Source: a virus. Taken from it: DNA of 40,244 bases. This document shows positions 10,501 through 18,411 of this stretch, in pieces. Position numbers and translations under genes: made by a program. Under the pieces are notes generated by a model. That model worked only from the letters and a program-made list of their open reading frames with translations, did not search any database and had not been told where the DNA came from. How positions within the stretch are numbered: position 1 is the stretch's first letter; every line of letters starts with the position of its first letter. The stretch spans positions 1 through 40,244 of IMG/VR virus record IMGVR_UViG_3300042691_008313, one strand, 5' to 3'.

Positions 10501-11854
10501 TGATCGCGCTATTCGTAGGATGAAAGGCGCAGAGAACCTTTCCGCCAAGGAGCGTGGTTCCGTAGTCCTCGAAGGGCTGAATAAGTGGATCGACGCTCTT
10601 GCCGACATGATGGACTTGAGCGCACGCTTTGCCACGTACCGGGCTGCTACTGACTATGGCATCCAGCCTGCGGACGCAGCGCGCCTTGCTCTGGACTCGT
10701 CACTGAACCTGACCCGGCGCGGTGAGAAAGCACGCCAGCTTGACCTGATATTCCCGTTCTTCGGCGCTGGTGTCGAAGCTGCACGCAAGACCACACGTAT
10801 CTTCTCCAGCAAGGGTGGGGCTAAGATTCTCGGCGCGTTGGTTACTTATGGCGTCCTTGAGTCCATGTGGAACGCCGCCATGAGTGGTGATGATGACGAT
10901 GACGGGCAGGATAACTACCTCGACCAGAACGCCACCACACGTATGGGTCGCCTTATTATTTATTACGGGCAAGGTGGGGACGACTACGTTAAGCTGCCAA
11001 TTGACCCGATGGTGGGCTTCTTCAAGTTTGCTGGGAACCGTATTGGCGACATCATGATGGGGAATGCTTCGCCCGGCGACGTTACGGGCGAGTTTATTAC
11101 CGGGGCGATCAGCCTCATGTCCCCCATTCGTGTCCCACAGGCTGATTTACCTGCGGCTGCTGTGGCGGTTACCCCGCTGGTGGGTAAACCCATCATGGAG
11201 AGCATCCTTAACCGGAACTTCTTCGGGTCACCAATCTACCAAGAGTCCCAGTTTGATAACGCGCCGGGCTCTGAGCTTGGCCGTCCAACTACGGGCGAAG
11301 GGTGGAAGTGGCTGGCACGCTCTATTAACGAAGCCACTGGTGGGTCTGCGGCTGTACGGAGCAAGTTAGGTCTTGATCTCCAACCGGAAATCTATCGTCA
11401 GGTGGTCGAGGGCTGGCTCGGTGGTCCCTATCAGCTTGCCAAGCAAATTGCTGGTCTTCGGGATGCGGAAAACACCTCAGACGTTCCGCTCGCCAAGAGC
11501 TTTGTGGGGTCTGGTTCCGAGTATGCCCCGCAGACCAAATACTTCGAGAACTCCAGCACTGTCCGGCAGATCATGAACCGACTAACCAAGCTCACGCCTG
11601 AACAGCAGGCAGAGCAGGGCGAAAAGTACTTCATGGATACGGACCCGCGTATTATCGACGCCTACAAGATCGTGGATAAAGAACTCGACAAGGTTAACAA
11701 GGAGCAGCGCGAGGTTCTAACGTATATGCGAGAAAACCCCGGTGAGTTCTCCAAGAGCGACGAAAAGCTCGTGCTCGACCAGTACCGGGCGGAAAAGAAC
11801 GAGCTTTATAGCGCGTTTAATTACGTCTATAACTCCGTAAAGAAAGAGCAATAA
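7550..11854 (+). CDS. Giant internal virion protein with LPD38-like region
   Basis: 1434 aa; start set by SD TAGGAAGG before ATG. The N-terminus carries two imperfect copies of an 11-residue element (PVPANLLPKGL, PVPANMLPAGL, about residues 5-33). Gly/Ala-rich amphipathic or hydrophobic segments follow at about 100-135 and 255-285, then an acidic Pro/Val/Glu-rich linker (about 400-525). Residues about 870-1320 (starting KNPIYLLTVAPFRDFSSAIA) resemble the large polyvalent protein domain LPD38 of phage ejected proteins. In T7-like phages such large internal proteins form the DNA-ejection conduit. The linker DNA also encodes a second protein in the +1 frame (8916-9107). The gene ends just before the convergent terminator. 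Confidence 0.7.
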   Translation: MATPVPANLLPKGLRAAPAGPRPVPANMLPAGLQPEKEKAGLIGSFLEGAQTLGLGDEAAAYAANPTEANRRAFLKAGESKFRQVGFGEGDNWEALKQLVGGSAGQLVAPIAAGLAATPLTTPVGGLAAASAVSGSQYTIQNLLRQAQEQEAAAGKGEKPQAVSVGKALAAATGQTALDLVGGKVFAPIAKAFPFMRPLLGKAGGKATERAGQVLADAAEKGTIQFVGGVAKGVGKGVAFEVPQEVAQQALERWQAGLGLVDEEARDEYGQAAIGALVLGGGLGGISGGIAARRAAQPEAEVTEEVVTEEGAPTGERADIFAFQKTVTDRLTQAGGPEISERGSTAIKGLGRLLSSDLTTATPESLSRTEEYITKLEDELAAGTEYGPDIAEPLMRPVLNPDGTPAVDEEGKPVYEGALIEAKRMVEEARVNLPPVEEAAPVEGVPVEAVQEEVTSGPIGEPTAPVDAGVGARVPTDREPVPAGTATPELGGVEPRPVGVGEPAAPDVAVSPDEKPNTLTTAAEMGVAPERLVKYADRFGQAEYLDNWAKSVLGTELPSELQTAPVLESATTMQAGQERLLERNKIDPLIETLGNLNINLGDFDFFQLAAHAAERNREVAKINPEFPEGGSSLTTAQAQEAMKMFEAEGLLPKYRLAQKKIQELVRFNLQEDVKAGLRSQEDVDRLLETYKNYVPLKGWAADGDMLTADIDEDAHSPERREEAMNALRAAAPSGSVNENRRAWGRGSMPFSPTANLIYDSERRVRRRILNQSRLPILRLWKKNPAAFEGIFNVYTENNPKKVPAGRDIGGTKYKAVPSMEREYYANRDKYMVVKDNGVPYYIEFTSAPGAQALRRMFMNMDPKDMEGAAQVVAKVNNFLKGMVTYKNPIYLLTVAPFRDFSSAIATAMYHQNLKGSPAYKKNLAARTFFYGLPFTGTWATIAKFAFTGKMMDSKTGKVLEEMIRAGGAPLQTRFMDAQERATAADRAIRRMKGAENLSAKERGSVVLEGLNKWIDALADMMDLSARFATYRAATDYGIQPADAARLALDSSLNLTRRGEKARQLDLIFPFFGAGVEAARKTTRIFSSKGGAKILGALVTYGVLESMWNAAMSGDDDDDGQDNYLDQNATTRMGRLIIYYGQGGDDYVKLPIDPMVGFFKFAGNRIGDIMMGNASPGDVTGEFITGAISLMSPIRVPQADLPAAAVAVTPLVGKPIMESILNRNFFGSPIYQESQFDNAPGSELGRPTTGEGWKWLARSINEATGGSAAVRSKLGLDLQPEIYRQVVEGWLGGPYQLAKQIAGLRDAENTSDVPLAKSFVGSGSEYAPQTKYFENSSTVRQIMNRLTKLTPEQQAEQGEKYFMDTDPRIIDAYKIVDKELDKVNKEQREVLTYMRENPGEFSKSDEKLVLDQYRAEKNELYSAFNYVYNSVKKEQ
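8916..9107 (+). CDS. Overprinted small acidic Leu-rich protein inside the giant virion gene
   Basis: 63 aa, read in the +1 frame relative to the surrounding gene, from GTG at 8916. The nine bases AGGAGGTGA (8904-8912) match the 16S anti-Shine-Dalgarno completely and are well placed; no other gene in the window has a better site. The product begins MDPLENLQHLSMQELEHAF, holds LSQDQWESVSLLLLMLQ and ends SRIH. It reads as a sensible amphipathic helical protein, unlike a random shadow frame. From memory, tiny phage proteins ending in a similar L-rich helix plus -LH or -IH are common, but this is unverified. In the host frame the same bases code a low-complexity Pro/Glu/Val linker, which tolerates overprinting. 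Function unknown. Confidence 0.7.
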   Translation: MDPLENLQHLSMQELEHAFRLIENPYLPEPLPQSLEELSQDQWESVSLLLLMLQSAQMKSRIH

Positions 11855-11856
11855 AA

Positions 11857-11885
11857 GACCCCCGTAGCTGGAGACTACGGGGGTC
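11857..11885. terminator. Intrinsic terminator between converging transcription units
   Basis: Perfect 11-bp stem (GACCCCCGTAG / CTACGGGGGTC) with a 7-base loop, two bases after the stop of the last rightward gene. The left side is preceded by AAAA, so leftward transcripts would end in TTTT after the hairpin, while rightward transcripts meet no T-tract. It probably ends the leftward replication operon and may also stop or protect the 3' end of the rightward message. Confidence 0.75.
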
Positions 11886-11895
11886 AGGGTACACC

Positions 11896-11948
11896 GGAAA
11901 GGAGCAAACTTTCCTACTAGTGGAGGGGTATCGCCTGCCACACTAGTA
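11896..11948. repeat. Two further inverted repeats in the convergent intergenic gap
   Basis: GGAAAG (11896-11901) pairs with CTTTCC (11909-11914) around a 7-base loop, and TACTAGTG (11915-11922) pairs with CACTAGTA (11941-11948) around 18 bases. With the terminator they fill nearly all of the 106-base gap between the two operons. They may be secondary terminators, RNA-stabilising structures or a protein site; nothing decides between these. Confidence 0.4.
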
Positions 11949-11960
11949 CTATATGTATAA

Positions 11961-12155
11961 CTACATACGCCACACGCGTAAACCCCTAATGCCATCTTCG
12001 ATGGTTCGCTTCGTCAATACCTTGACCTTCAGTCGATTTATGACCACCATTAGTTGTGCTTCAGCGCGGTCATAGTCTAGGCACGGGAAGAAAACGGAGG
12101 TCCCTTTTTTGAACCTCCGCCAGTTAATTTCGTAGGTCACACCCTCAATCTGCAT
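11961..12155 (-). CDS. Small conserved phage protein, last gene of the leftward operon
   Basis: 64 aa; ATG overlaps the end of the primase-helicase gene by 11 bases, with AAAAGGCAG as ribosome binding site. Sequence features are GTSVFFPCLDYDRA and the C-terminal VEDG-like block TIEDGIRGLRVWRM. From memory, very similar short proteins (F-x-PCLD ... EDGI-x-G-x-RVW) accompany replication genes in other marine-type phages and have no assigned function. Basic middle and compact size are compatible with nucleic-acid binding, but that is only inference. Confidence 0.7.
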   Translation of the reverse strand: MQIEGVTYEINWRRFKKGTSVFFPCLDYDRAEAQLMVVINRLKVKVLTKRTIEDGIRGLRVWRM

Positions 12156-14994
12156 CTGCCTTTTCGGTATTTTCGTAAGGCGTGGTGTCGATAAAGTCGT
12201 CGTCGATCTTGAACCACAAGCAGTGGATCGGCTCCCCGCTAATCGCGGTTCCCTTTGACAGACGGATCGAGTCCTTCTTTATGATGCGCCCTTCCGTCTC
12301 CAGCTTCTTGACGGTGTCTTGGTAGTTAAGCTGGAACTTAACACAGTATTCCCGGAACGACTTGGCGATGATGTACATGCGCTTGGTATCCGGCTCGATG
12401 CGCACCAACAACTCACCCTTCGGTTCGCGCACAGGGGCTGACTGCATATTGGTCCGGCGGTCTATTTCCCCGTTAACCACCAGAATGTTCTGCATGTGGC
12501 GATACAGATAGTCAGCAACCGTCTGGCGCACGTCATCTACTGGCGTCACGCCGTTCTTGCGCAGGTCGTCGATCAGGCCGCAGGCGTAGTTGTAGATGCG
12601 GGTCATATCCCATTCCATCAAACCACAGTCACGAGCCGTCAGGCCACCTGCGATGTTGGCTGCCATCGTGGCTGACCAGAAGCGTTCCTTGGGCTCCAGA
12701 CCCAGTTCCCTATCAATCTTGGCTTGCAGGTTGTCGCAGCGGCGCTGGATGCGTTCCATGTTCTCAAGCACATACCGGACGTAATGCACCCCAGCATGGC
12801 CGTAGTTATGGAACAGGTCCTTATCGAACATCTGCTTGGCTTGGGTCGAGTTCAGCACATCGAGCTTGTTGATGGGGTACTCAATGAGGCGCATTAGCTC
12901 CCCCTCGGGGCGCAGCTTATCAACCGTCAGCTTTTCTGCGAACGAGGCATTTGATGTAGCTACAGTAATTGACTGCCACGTGGTGTTGTTCTCGCGCAGT
13001 TCGTTGGTGCCTGCCATCATGCGCTCTTTGCCCTTGCCGTTCGACAGAGCGTAAAGGAAGTCCGAGTACTCGCTGCCCTTCATGTTGGTCAGTTCGTCCA
13101 TCGTGGCCGGGATGTTGTTGAGGATACCAACCCACTGCAAACGACCATTGGGCGTGTCATCCTGCTTCAGGCGCAGTTCCTTGGGGTGCCCATAGACGCT
13201 GTTAATCATATTGAGCACGGTGGTCTTGCCGGTACCCGAGTATGGGTTGAACAGGTTGATGACTGCCCCTGTCTGGTTCAGGAAGCGCAGCAGCGGAGAG
13301 CCAAAGGCGCTGAGAGCGGCAAACGCATGGGGTTCGAGGCCCGTCGTCCCGTAGAGCGCCCAGATTTCCTTCCACTTATCGAACGAACCCACAGGGCCCA
13401 TGAACTTGGCGAGCTTCGAGGTGGTCTTGGACGGGGGCGAATACGCAATCCCATCCGCGCTGATCTCTTGGCTCCCGATGACAAACTTGCTGTTCTTGTC
13501 TGCCCAGCCAAATTGCTGCCGCATGACTTGCTCCTTATATTTAATCTGAAGGTCCTTCAGCATCAAAGCGGTGAAGGCCAATAGATGGTTCTGCTGCTTG
13601 CCAATGCAAATGACACCTTTGCCGCTGAGCGCCTTGCGTAGCTCCGTCGGGTCCAGCGCGTTCTTCATTGGGATGGTGAACTCTTTGGTATTGTTGTGCG
13701 GGAGATGAAGCCGGAACTGCACCACGTTGTCGTCGATGCTGTCGTTCATGATCTTCACCGGATACAGGTCGTATTCGTAGACTAGCTCCGGCTGTGCCTC
13801 GTCATCCCCGTCTTCAACCTTTTTGTTGCCCGGGAACCACCAGACGCCGCCACCTTCGCCCCGATAATAGGGCTTGGGGTATGGCGGAACGACAAACGAC
13901 TCTTCTTCACCTTCCTCTGTCTCAACGACCACCACAGGGTCCTTGGCTTCCTTGATGACTTTACCAAGCTCCTTCGGCCCCAAAATCTTACCGAAGTGCG
14001 GGCAGCCCTCGCAAAGCTCAGGGTTGACGCTCTTGAACTTGGCACAGCTAGTCGCCTTGCGGATGGTAGCTACCTTCTTATCAACCGTGTCAGGGTCGTA
14101 GTCAGGGTGCCCATCCGACATCATGTGGACAGCTTTGTCTGCGTCCTCGCACATGGCAGCCACAGAGAGCGCATAGAACCACTCGTAATAGCTGATATCA
14201 GCCCGGTTCTTGTACGCGTAGGCAAGCTGGTTACAGCCGTCCCCCTGTGCCGTGCGCTTCATGATACGCTTGAAGCTGTACCCGATGCCGTTCTGCCGAG
14301 CCAGTTCCCGTGGGGTTGGCTCGTAGTTCTCATCAAAGATAGACCGCTTGGGTTTATCCTTGACGCCCAGAATGCGCCGGAAGTCTTCTAACGTCGTGGT
14401 CTTACCCACAACCATCATGCGGACCGGGCGTGGCGTCTCTTCCTTGAAGTTCAAAGTCCCGGGGATGCGCAAGATACGCGCAACCTCAAAAACCTTGTCG
14501 TCTACGTAGAAGTTCTGAGTACGACATACCTCTTGGAAGCGTTCAGCCACAGGCTCCCACTCGGCCCGTGTGATCTCTTCCTCCAGCGGCCAGTATACGT
14601 GCAGACCGCCCCCTGAGTTCACCAGCGTTGGTTTTGGTAGGCCAACAGTGGTGCAGAACTCTTTGAGCGCCTGTATAGCGGTAGCTTGGTCGGTGTACCC
14701 ATCAGGCCGCCCCGTTTCCGGATTGACCTGTGCTTTGGTTTCTCCGCAGTCAATGTCGAGCCAGAACGCTTTGAGCGCCCGGACATTCTCCTTGGTGCGG
14801 TTATCCCCCGTTGCGTACTTGGCTACGCCGAAGAAGACATTGCGGCCTTCTGCGACATATTGCTCTGCCAAAGCATCAACTTCTCTTCTTGTAGAAACTA
14901 ACTCCTGTCGAACGTCACGCGGCCCCTTAATACCAAGTACAGCAAACCAACCATCGGCTGGCTGTACGAGGTCTAGGAGGTCTACGTTCTCCAT
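12145..14994 (-). CDS. Primase-helicase: AEP/PrimPol domain fused to DUF927-like ATPase
   Basis: 949 aa. The N-terminal domain (about 1-190) has archaeo-eukaryotic primase marks: D80-x-D82 in FWLDIDCG, the S-G-G-G-L-H132 motif and ARILRIPGTLNFKE. A linker with C317, C328 and C331 may bind zinc. Residues about 500-720 form a DUF927/RecA-like helicase ATPase, with Walker A NPYSGTGKT (K590) and Walker B PATMDE (D633, E634). The C-terminal 100 residues look like a winged helix. It should prime and unwind at the phage fork together with the polymerase at 23194-25011. A hairpin and an AT-rich stretch lie just upstream of the start. Confidence 0.85.
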   Translation of the reverse strand: MENVDLLDLVQPADGWFAVLGIKGPRDVRQELVSTRREVDALAEQYVAEGRNVFFGVAKYATGDNRTKENVRALKAFWLDIDCGETKAQVNPETGRPDGYTDQATAIQALKEFCTTVGLPKPTLVNSGGGLHVYWPLEEEITRAEWEPVAERFQEVCRTQNFYVDDKVFEVARILRIPGTLNFKEETPRPVRMMVVGKTTTLEDFRRILGVKDKPKRSIFDENYEPTPRELARQNGIGYSFKRIMKRTAQGDGCNQLAYAYKNRADISYYEWFYALSVAAMCEDADKAVHMMSDGHPDYDPDTVDKKVATIRKATSCAKFKSVNPELCEGCPHFGKILGPKELGKVIKEAKDPVVVVETEEGEEESFVVPPYPKPYYRGEGGGVWWFPGNKKVEDGDDEAQPELVYEYDLYPVKIMNDSIDDNVVQFRLHLPHNNTKEFTIPMKNALDPTELRKALSGKGVICIGKQQNHLLAFTALMLKDLQIKYKEQVMRQQFGWADKNSKFVIGSQEISADGIAYSPPSKTTSKLAKFMGPVGSFDKWKEIWALYGTTGLEPHAFAALSAFGSPLLRFLNQTGAVINLFNPYSGTGKTTVLNMINSVYGHPKELRLKQDDTPNGRLQWVGILNNIPATMDELTNMKGSEYSDFLYALSNGKGKERMMAGTNELRENNTTWQSITVATSNASFAEKLTVDKLRPEGELMRLIEYPINKLDVLNSTQAKQMFDKDLFHNYGHAGVHYVRYVLENMERIQRRCDNLQAKIDRELGLEPKERFWSATMAANIAGGLTARDCGLMEWDMTRIYNYACGLIDDLRKNGVTPVDDVRQTVADYLYRHMQNILVVNGEIDRRTNMQSAPVREPKGELLVRIEPDTKRMYIIAKSFREYCVKFQLNYQDTVKKLETEGRIIKKDSIRLSKGTAISGEPIHCLWFKIDDDFIDTTPYENTEKADAD

Positions 14995-15010
14995 CGAAAT
15001 GCTCTCCGTT

Positions 15011-15025
15011 GCGGGCAGCGCCCGC
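15011..15025 (-). other. Short GC hairpin in the leader of the primase-helicase gene
   Basis: GCGGGC (15011-15016) and GCCCGC (15020-15025) pair around AGC, 17 bases upstream of the primase-helicase start and directly after the AT-rich TAATAATTTTTA of the leftward strand. No T-tract follows in the leftward direction, so it is not a standard terminator. It could affect translation or RNA processing of the leader. Confidence 0.35.
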
Positions 15026-15049
15026 TAAAAATTATTACTTTACCGAGAC

Positions 15050-15289
15050 TTATTTACCGGCGTCGGATATTTCTTGGATCAGCCGAGCCACAGCATCCGC
15101 GTAGGACGACTGCGGCTGCGACTTACCAGTAAACCAACTGTAAACTGTCTGACGGGTGACCCCGAGGTACTTGGCTACCTTGGTAACAGCGATGTCGTGC
15201 TTGATGCACAACTGCCCCAACTTAACCCCTGCGAGATCACCGTCAGCGTTGTTAATCGCCTCGGCTATGCGGATTGTATAGCCGTGCAT
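15050..15289 (-). CDS. XRE/Cro-like helix-turn-helix regulator
   Basis: 79 aa. Residues about 30-60 form a helix-turn-helix (AVTKVAKYLGVTRQTVYSWF) of the lambda-repressor/Cro type. The N- and C-terminal parts are short helices, and no second domain for oligomerisation or cleavage is present, so it resembles Cro-sized regulators rather than full CI repressors. It starts 3 bases after the stop of the ssDNA-binding protein gene and precedes the primase-helicase, so it would be made with the replication proteins. Dyads in this window that it might bind are at 31550-31574 and around the TTGACAATGT promoters; no contact is shown. Confidence 0.8.
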   Translation of the reverse strand: MHGYTIRIAEAINNADGDLAGVKLGQLCIKHDIAVTKVAKYLGVTRQTVYSWFTGKSQPQSSYADAVARLIQEISDAGK

Positions 15290-15292
15290 CTA

Positions 15293-16216
15293 TTAGTCCT
15301 CGTCATCGTCCAGCCACTCACCAAGAGCTTCCTTAAGCTCCGGCTTGGGTGCGGCAGTAATGGTTTCCTTCTTGATGACGCGCTTGACCGGAGCCTCTTC
15401 GACTTCGTCTTCGTCATCACCAAAGGGATTGGCAACCGGTGCAGTCGGTGCAGCAGCGATGGCCTTAACCGGTTCCGGGGCAGCAATGGCCTTGGCACCA
15501 TCCATAGCAGCAGCCGTCAGGGCAACGTAGCGTTCCGTGGCAGGATCGTTCTGCGCTGCGTCAACGAGAGCCGCTTCCTGTTCAGACAGGTAGCGCGTAG
15601 CCTTGAAGCCCACCTTCACCGTGTCTGCGTCAGCGTCATAGATGATGCTGGTGACAACCGTGTCGAGCGCCTCGTTGTTGGCGAGGAGAAACTTCTTATA
15701 GCCTTCAAAGCCATAGATGTTCCCGTTGTTGGCGCTGAACAGCGAAGCGGACGGGATGGCGATCTGGTAGACATCACCAGACGGATCACCGGCTACCAGC
15801 ACAGCGATGCGGCGCTCGTAGCGGCAAGCCTTACCCTTACCGTTGGTCCCTGAACCCTTAATGTTCTGCGGGCACGAGATGCAGCTATCGGACTGCGGAT
15901 TGCGCGAACCAGCTTCTGGCTTGTCACCGAGGTTCGACCAGCAGTCAGGCAGCGTGGCCTTGGCGTCCTTGTCGTACGCACCAGCGTAGAACTTGCGGCT
16001 CGGCTCAGCCAGCCAATCGACGATAATAACGTCAAGCTGCTTCTCGACTGCCTTACCGATCTCTTCGCCGTTCACGACGCGCTTGAAGGTGCGTGCGTTG
16101 CTGAGCTTGATGCGGCGCATGGTGTTCCCACTGCCACCCATCCGGTCCATACGGCGCGACTCGCGGCGTACGAAGTTGCCCTCTGCGGGCTGCTCGAAAA
16201 TAGTCAGGTTACTCAC
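15293..16216 (-). CDS. Probable single-stranded DNA-binding protein
   Basis: 307 aa from GTG (GTGA overlap with the upstream small gene). Four cysteines, C92, C112, C115 and C131 (CISC plus flanking), could hold a zinc ion. The core about 40-215 is beta-rich and holds the likely OB-like fold. An Ala/Pro/Glu-rich linker follows, ending in the acidic tail EWLDDDED. A flexible linker with an acidic tip is the hallmark of phage and bacterial SSBs, where it recruits replication partners. The gene sits between small replication-associated genes and the primase-helicase. Assignment rests on architecture and neighbourhood rather than on a recognised family signature. Confidence 0.6.
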   Translation of the reverse strand: MSNLTIFEQPAEGNFVRRESRRMDRMGGSGNTMRRIKLSNARTFKRVVNGEEIGKAVEKQLDVIIVDWLAEPSRKFYAGAYDKDAKATLPDCWSNLGDKPEAGSRNPQSDSCISCPQNIKGSGTNGKGKACRYERRIAVLVAGDPSGDVYQIAIPSASLFSANNGNIYGFEGYKKFLLANNEALDTVVTSIIYDADADTVKVGFKATRYLSEQEAALVDAAQNDPATERYVALTAAAMDGAKAIAAPEPVKAIAAAPTAPVANPFGDDEDEVEEAPVKRVIKKETITAAPKPELKEALGEWLDDDED

Positions 16217-16386
16217 TTCTTCTCTCCTTTGAGGAACTGGTAAAAGATTTCCGCGACATGCACGATGTCCTGCGGGGTGTGGGTTGTAGGTTGCCTCGTC
16301 AGCGTGTTGATGGCTTTATCAAGCGCAAATTTACGCAGCGTGAAGTTAGTCATCGCCTCGTAGTCGGGCTCTAATTCATCATCCAT
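16213..16386 (-). CDS. Small hypothetical protein
   Basis: 57 aa, with AAGGAGCAAACT directly before its ATG and a GTGA overlap with the ssDNA-binding protein gene. The sequence begins MDDELEPDYEAMTNF and has two predicted amphipathic helices (LRKFALDKAINTL; DIVHVAEIFYQFLKG). Coupling at both ends shows it is a real member of the replication operon. No function is recognised. Confidence 0.75.
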   Translation of the reverse strand: MDDELEPDYEAMTNFTLRKFALDKAINTLTRQPTTHTPQDIVHVAEIFYQFLKGEKK

Positions 16387-16396
16387 AGTTTGCTCC

Positions 16397-16801
16397 TTAC
16401 TTCTCGGTTGGTTTGCGGACGTGAACTACATACTTGTTATCGACCTGTAGGCCGACTGGAAGAGCGTCCGGGTTCTCCTCCATAAACTGCTTCATGTTAC
16501 CGTTGTGGATACGCTTCTCAAGCAGGAACGGTGCGTTGTTCTTCTCGATGAAGTCGTACATCTGGTCCCAATCAGTGGTCCAGTAACGTGTCTGCACACG
16601 GCGTGACACTGTGCCAGCCGGGGTCTTCACGCTGTCCACGTTCTGCTCACGACAGAACTCAAGCAGTTCGTTGGACACGTAGTCCAGCTTCTCCTTGAGG
16701 TCGGCAACCTTGGCTTCGAAGGCTTCTTCCTCCTCGGCAATGGCTGCGCGCAGCTTGCGATACGCGGACACAAGTTTCTCTACGGGTAGTTTGTCTGACA
16801 T
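16397..16801 (-). CDS. Conserved phage protein with N-terminal coiled coil, replication operon
   Basis: 134 aa. Residues 5-50 are a charged coiled coil (YRKLRAAIAEEEEAFEAKV). The rest contains VKTPAGTVSRR, a DW-x-MYDFI helix and a basic C-terminus. From memory this pattern (coiled coil, SVKT-x-x-GT, DW, LLEKR) is frequent in phage genomes beside single-stranded-DNA-binding genes, where it is left unnamed. The coiled coil recalls Gam-type nuclease inhibitors but the match is too weak to claim. A predicted promoter lies about 20 bases before its ribosome binding site, inside the end of the helicase gene. Confidence 0.7.
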   Translation of the reverse strand: MSDKLPVEKLVSAYRKLRAAIAEEEEAFEAKVADLKEKLDYVSNELLEFCREQNVDSVKTPAGTVSRRVQTRYWTTDWDQMYDFIEKNNAPFLLEKRIHNGNMKQFMEENPDALPVGLQVDNKYVVHVRKPTEK

Positions 16802-16826
16802 CGGTTTGCTCCTTTGTTATGGCCCT

Positions 16827-16855
16827 ACGTTATGTAGGTGCCTATACATTGTCAA
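16827..16855 (-). promoter_or_regulatory. Leftward promoter of the shared TTGACAATGT family (site 1)
   Basis: On the minus strand -35 TTGACA (16850-16855), a 17-base spacer and a weak -10 TAACGT (16827-16832). The element TTGACAATGTATA recurs at four other operon heads. It lies in the last codons of the helicase gene and would start a message about 20 bases before the gene at 16801, feeding the ssDNA-binding protein, regulator and primase-helicase. The 10-mer TAGGTGCCTA (16835-16844) in the spacer recurs at 31080-31089. Confidence 0.6.
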
Positions 16856-18386
16856 GTTCTTGCCGGTACAAGTCAATAATTTTTTGATGGTTGTCGATGT
16901 TGCCCTGCAACATGCCGTAGAGTTTCTCCTCCACGGGACTTCCCTTGATGTGGACGACCGTCATGGCGTTCTTTTGGCCTGCGCGATCAATGCGTGCGTT
17001 GGCCTGCAAATAAGTTTCCACGCTGGTGGTGGGGGCATACCAGATGATAGTATCAGCCGCTGTGAGCGTCAGACCATGGCTGGCTGCCTTGGGCTGGATC
17101 AGAAGAACGCGTGGGTTTGGCTCACGCTGGAACCGGTCCACGATATCACTGCGCCGGTTGACTGGCACCTTCCCGTTAATCACGTCACACGTGATGCCTT
17201 CCTTCTCCATGCGGGCGCGCAGCAACTCGATGGTGTGGGTGAAGGGTACGAAGACCAACACCTTGTGGCTGGCTTCCTCTACGACTTCCAGAACCACGTT
17301 GAGGCGGTTGGACACGTCGAACTCCAGAACCTCACCAGTATCCGTGTAGACCGCGCCTCCGCTGATCTGGAGCAACTTGTTGAGCTTGGTCGCTGCGTTG
17401 ACCGCACTGACTTCCTCGCCACTGGCTTCGAACAGCATCTGGCTCTTGAGTTGGGCGTAATACTTCTTTTGCTGCGGGGTCAGCGGTGCCTCGCGCTCGA
17501 TGTGGGTAACCAGCGGCAGGTCCAAGCAATCCTTCTTCTCGAAGCGGATCGCAGGCTGCAACACCTTATGGACCACAGTCTGAGCGTTGTCCTTGGGTAC
17601 CCACTTAAACTGCGTCACCTTGCGCATCACCGTGTCGCGGAAAACCGTGTAGTAACGGGGGCAACCCGGCAGGTCCATCATGCGGGCCAAGCCGTAGGCG
17701 TCAATCGGAGACTGTGCCGCTGGCGTACCCGTCAGCATCCAGAGCCGGGGGTCGGTGTCACGCACCAAGCGGTTGAGGATTTTCCAGCGGTTTGTCGTGG
17801 GGTTCTTGTAAGCGTTAGCCTCGTCCACCACGATCAGGTCGAACCCACCGTTGGCGATCTCGTCCTTGACCACAGCCAGCCCATCAAAGTTAAGGATGAC
17901 GAACTCAGCGTTGGCCGCGATGATCTTCTTGCGGGCTTTCGCATCGCCATACGCCACGCTGCACGAGCGGTGCATAGCAAACTTAAACAGGTCCTGCTGC
18001 CATGCTGACTTCATAATCGAGAGCGGACACAGCACGAGAACGCGCTTCACCAGCCCCTTGTTCATCAGATAGTCGGCTGCCCAGATCACGCTGGCGGTCT
18101 TGCCGGTCCCCTGCTCGTTAAAGCAGAATGCCTTGCGGCGCAGCGAGAGGAAGGATGCAGTGGTCTTCTGGTGCTTGAACGGCTCGAACTTACCCGTCCA
18201 CTCGTAGCTCTTGAGCATGGGTGAGGGTGTGTCGGCAAACCCCAGTTGTGCTAGGATTTCGGCCTCGTTGTGTCCCCATTTGACAAGCACCCCTTCACGC
18301 ACTTCCGTGCTTTTGTGGATGTTATCCGTGATGAGACACGGGTCCTGTGCGTTGACCAGCAACGCTTTGTTTTCGACGATTTGCAC
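16842..18386 (-). CDS. SNF2-type DNA helicase / translocase
   Basis: 514 aa. The start is taken as GTG at 18386 because AAGGAGCAAACT stands right before it; a longer in-frame GTG at 18407 would put this site inside the gene. Superfamily 2 motifs are intact: Walker A EQGTGKT (91-97), DEAN box VVDEAN (about 186-191), motif III LTGTPA (218-223) and, near the C-terminus, motif VI QANARIDRAGQ. The compact SNF2 core without extra domains is common in phages and is thought to remodel or unwind DNA at forks or during recombination. Its last codons contain the promoter for the next gene. Confidence 0.88.
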   Translation of the reverse strand: MQIVENKALLVNAQDPCLITDNIHKSTEVREGVLVKWGHNEAEILAQLGFADTPSPMLKSYEWTGKFEPFKHQKTTASFLSLRRKAFCFNEQGTGKTASVIWAADYLMNKGLVKRVLVLCPLSIMKSAWQQDLFKFAMHRSCSVAYGDAKARKKIIAANAEFVILNFDGLAVVKDEIANGGFDLIVVDEANAYKNPTTNRWKILNRLVRDTDPRLWMLTGTPAAQSPIDAYGLARMMDLPGCPRYYTVFRDTVMRKVTQFKWVPKDNAQTVVHKVLQPAIRFEKKDCLDLPLVTHIEREAPLTPQQKKYYAQLKSQMLFEASGEEVSAVNAATKLNKLLQISGGAVYTDTGEVLEFDVSNRLNVVLEVVEEASHKVLVFVPFTHTIELLRARMEKEGITCDVINGKVPVNRRSDIVDRFQREPNPRVLLIQPKAASHGLTLTAADTIIWYAPTTSVETYLQANARIDRAGQKNAMTVVHIKGSPVEEKLYGMLQGNIDNHQKIIDLYRQELDNV

Positions 18387-18411
18387 CAGTTTGCTCCTTG
18401 GTACCACTTAC

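Noticed and set aside
16695-18008. 437-codon open frame on the plus strand
   Set aside because: It lies fully antisense to the SNF2 helicase with all its motifs intact, has no ribosome binding site and its product is not protein-like.
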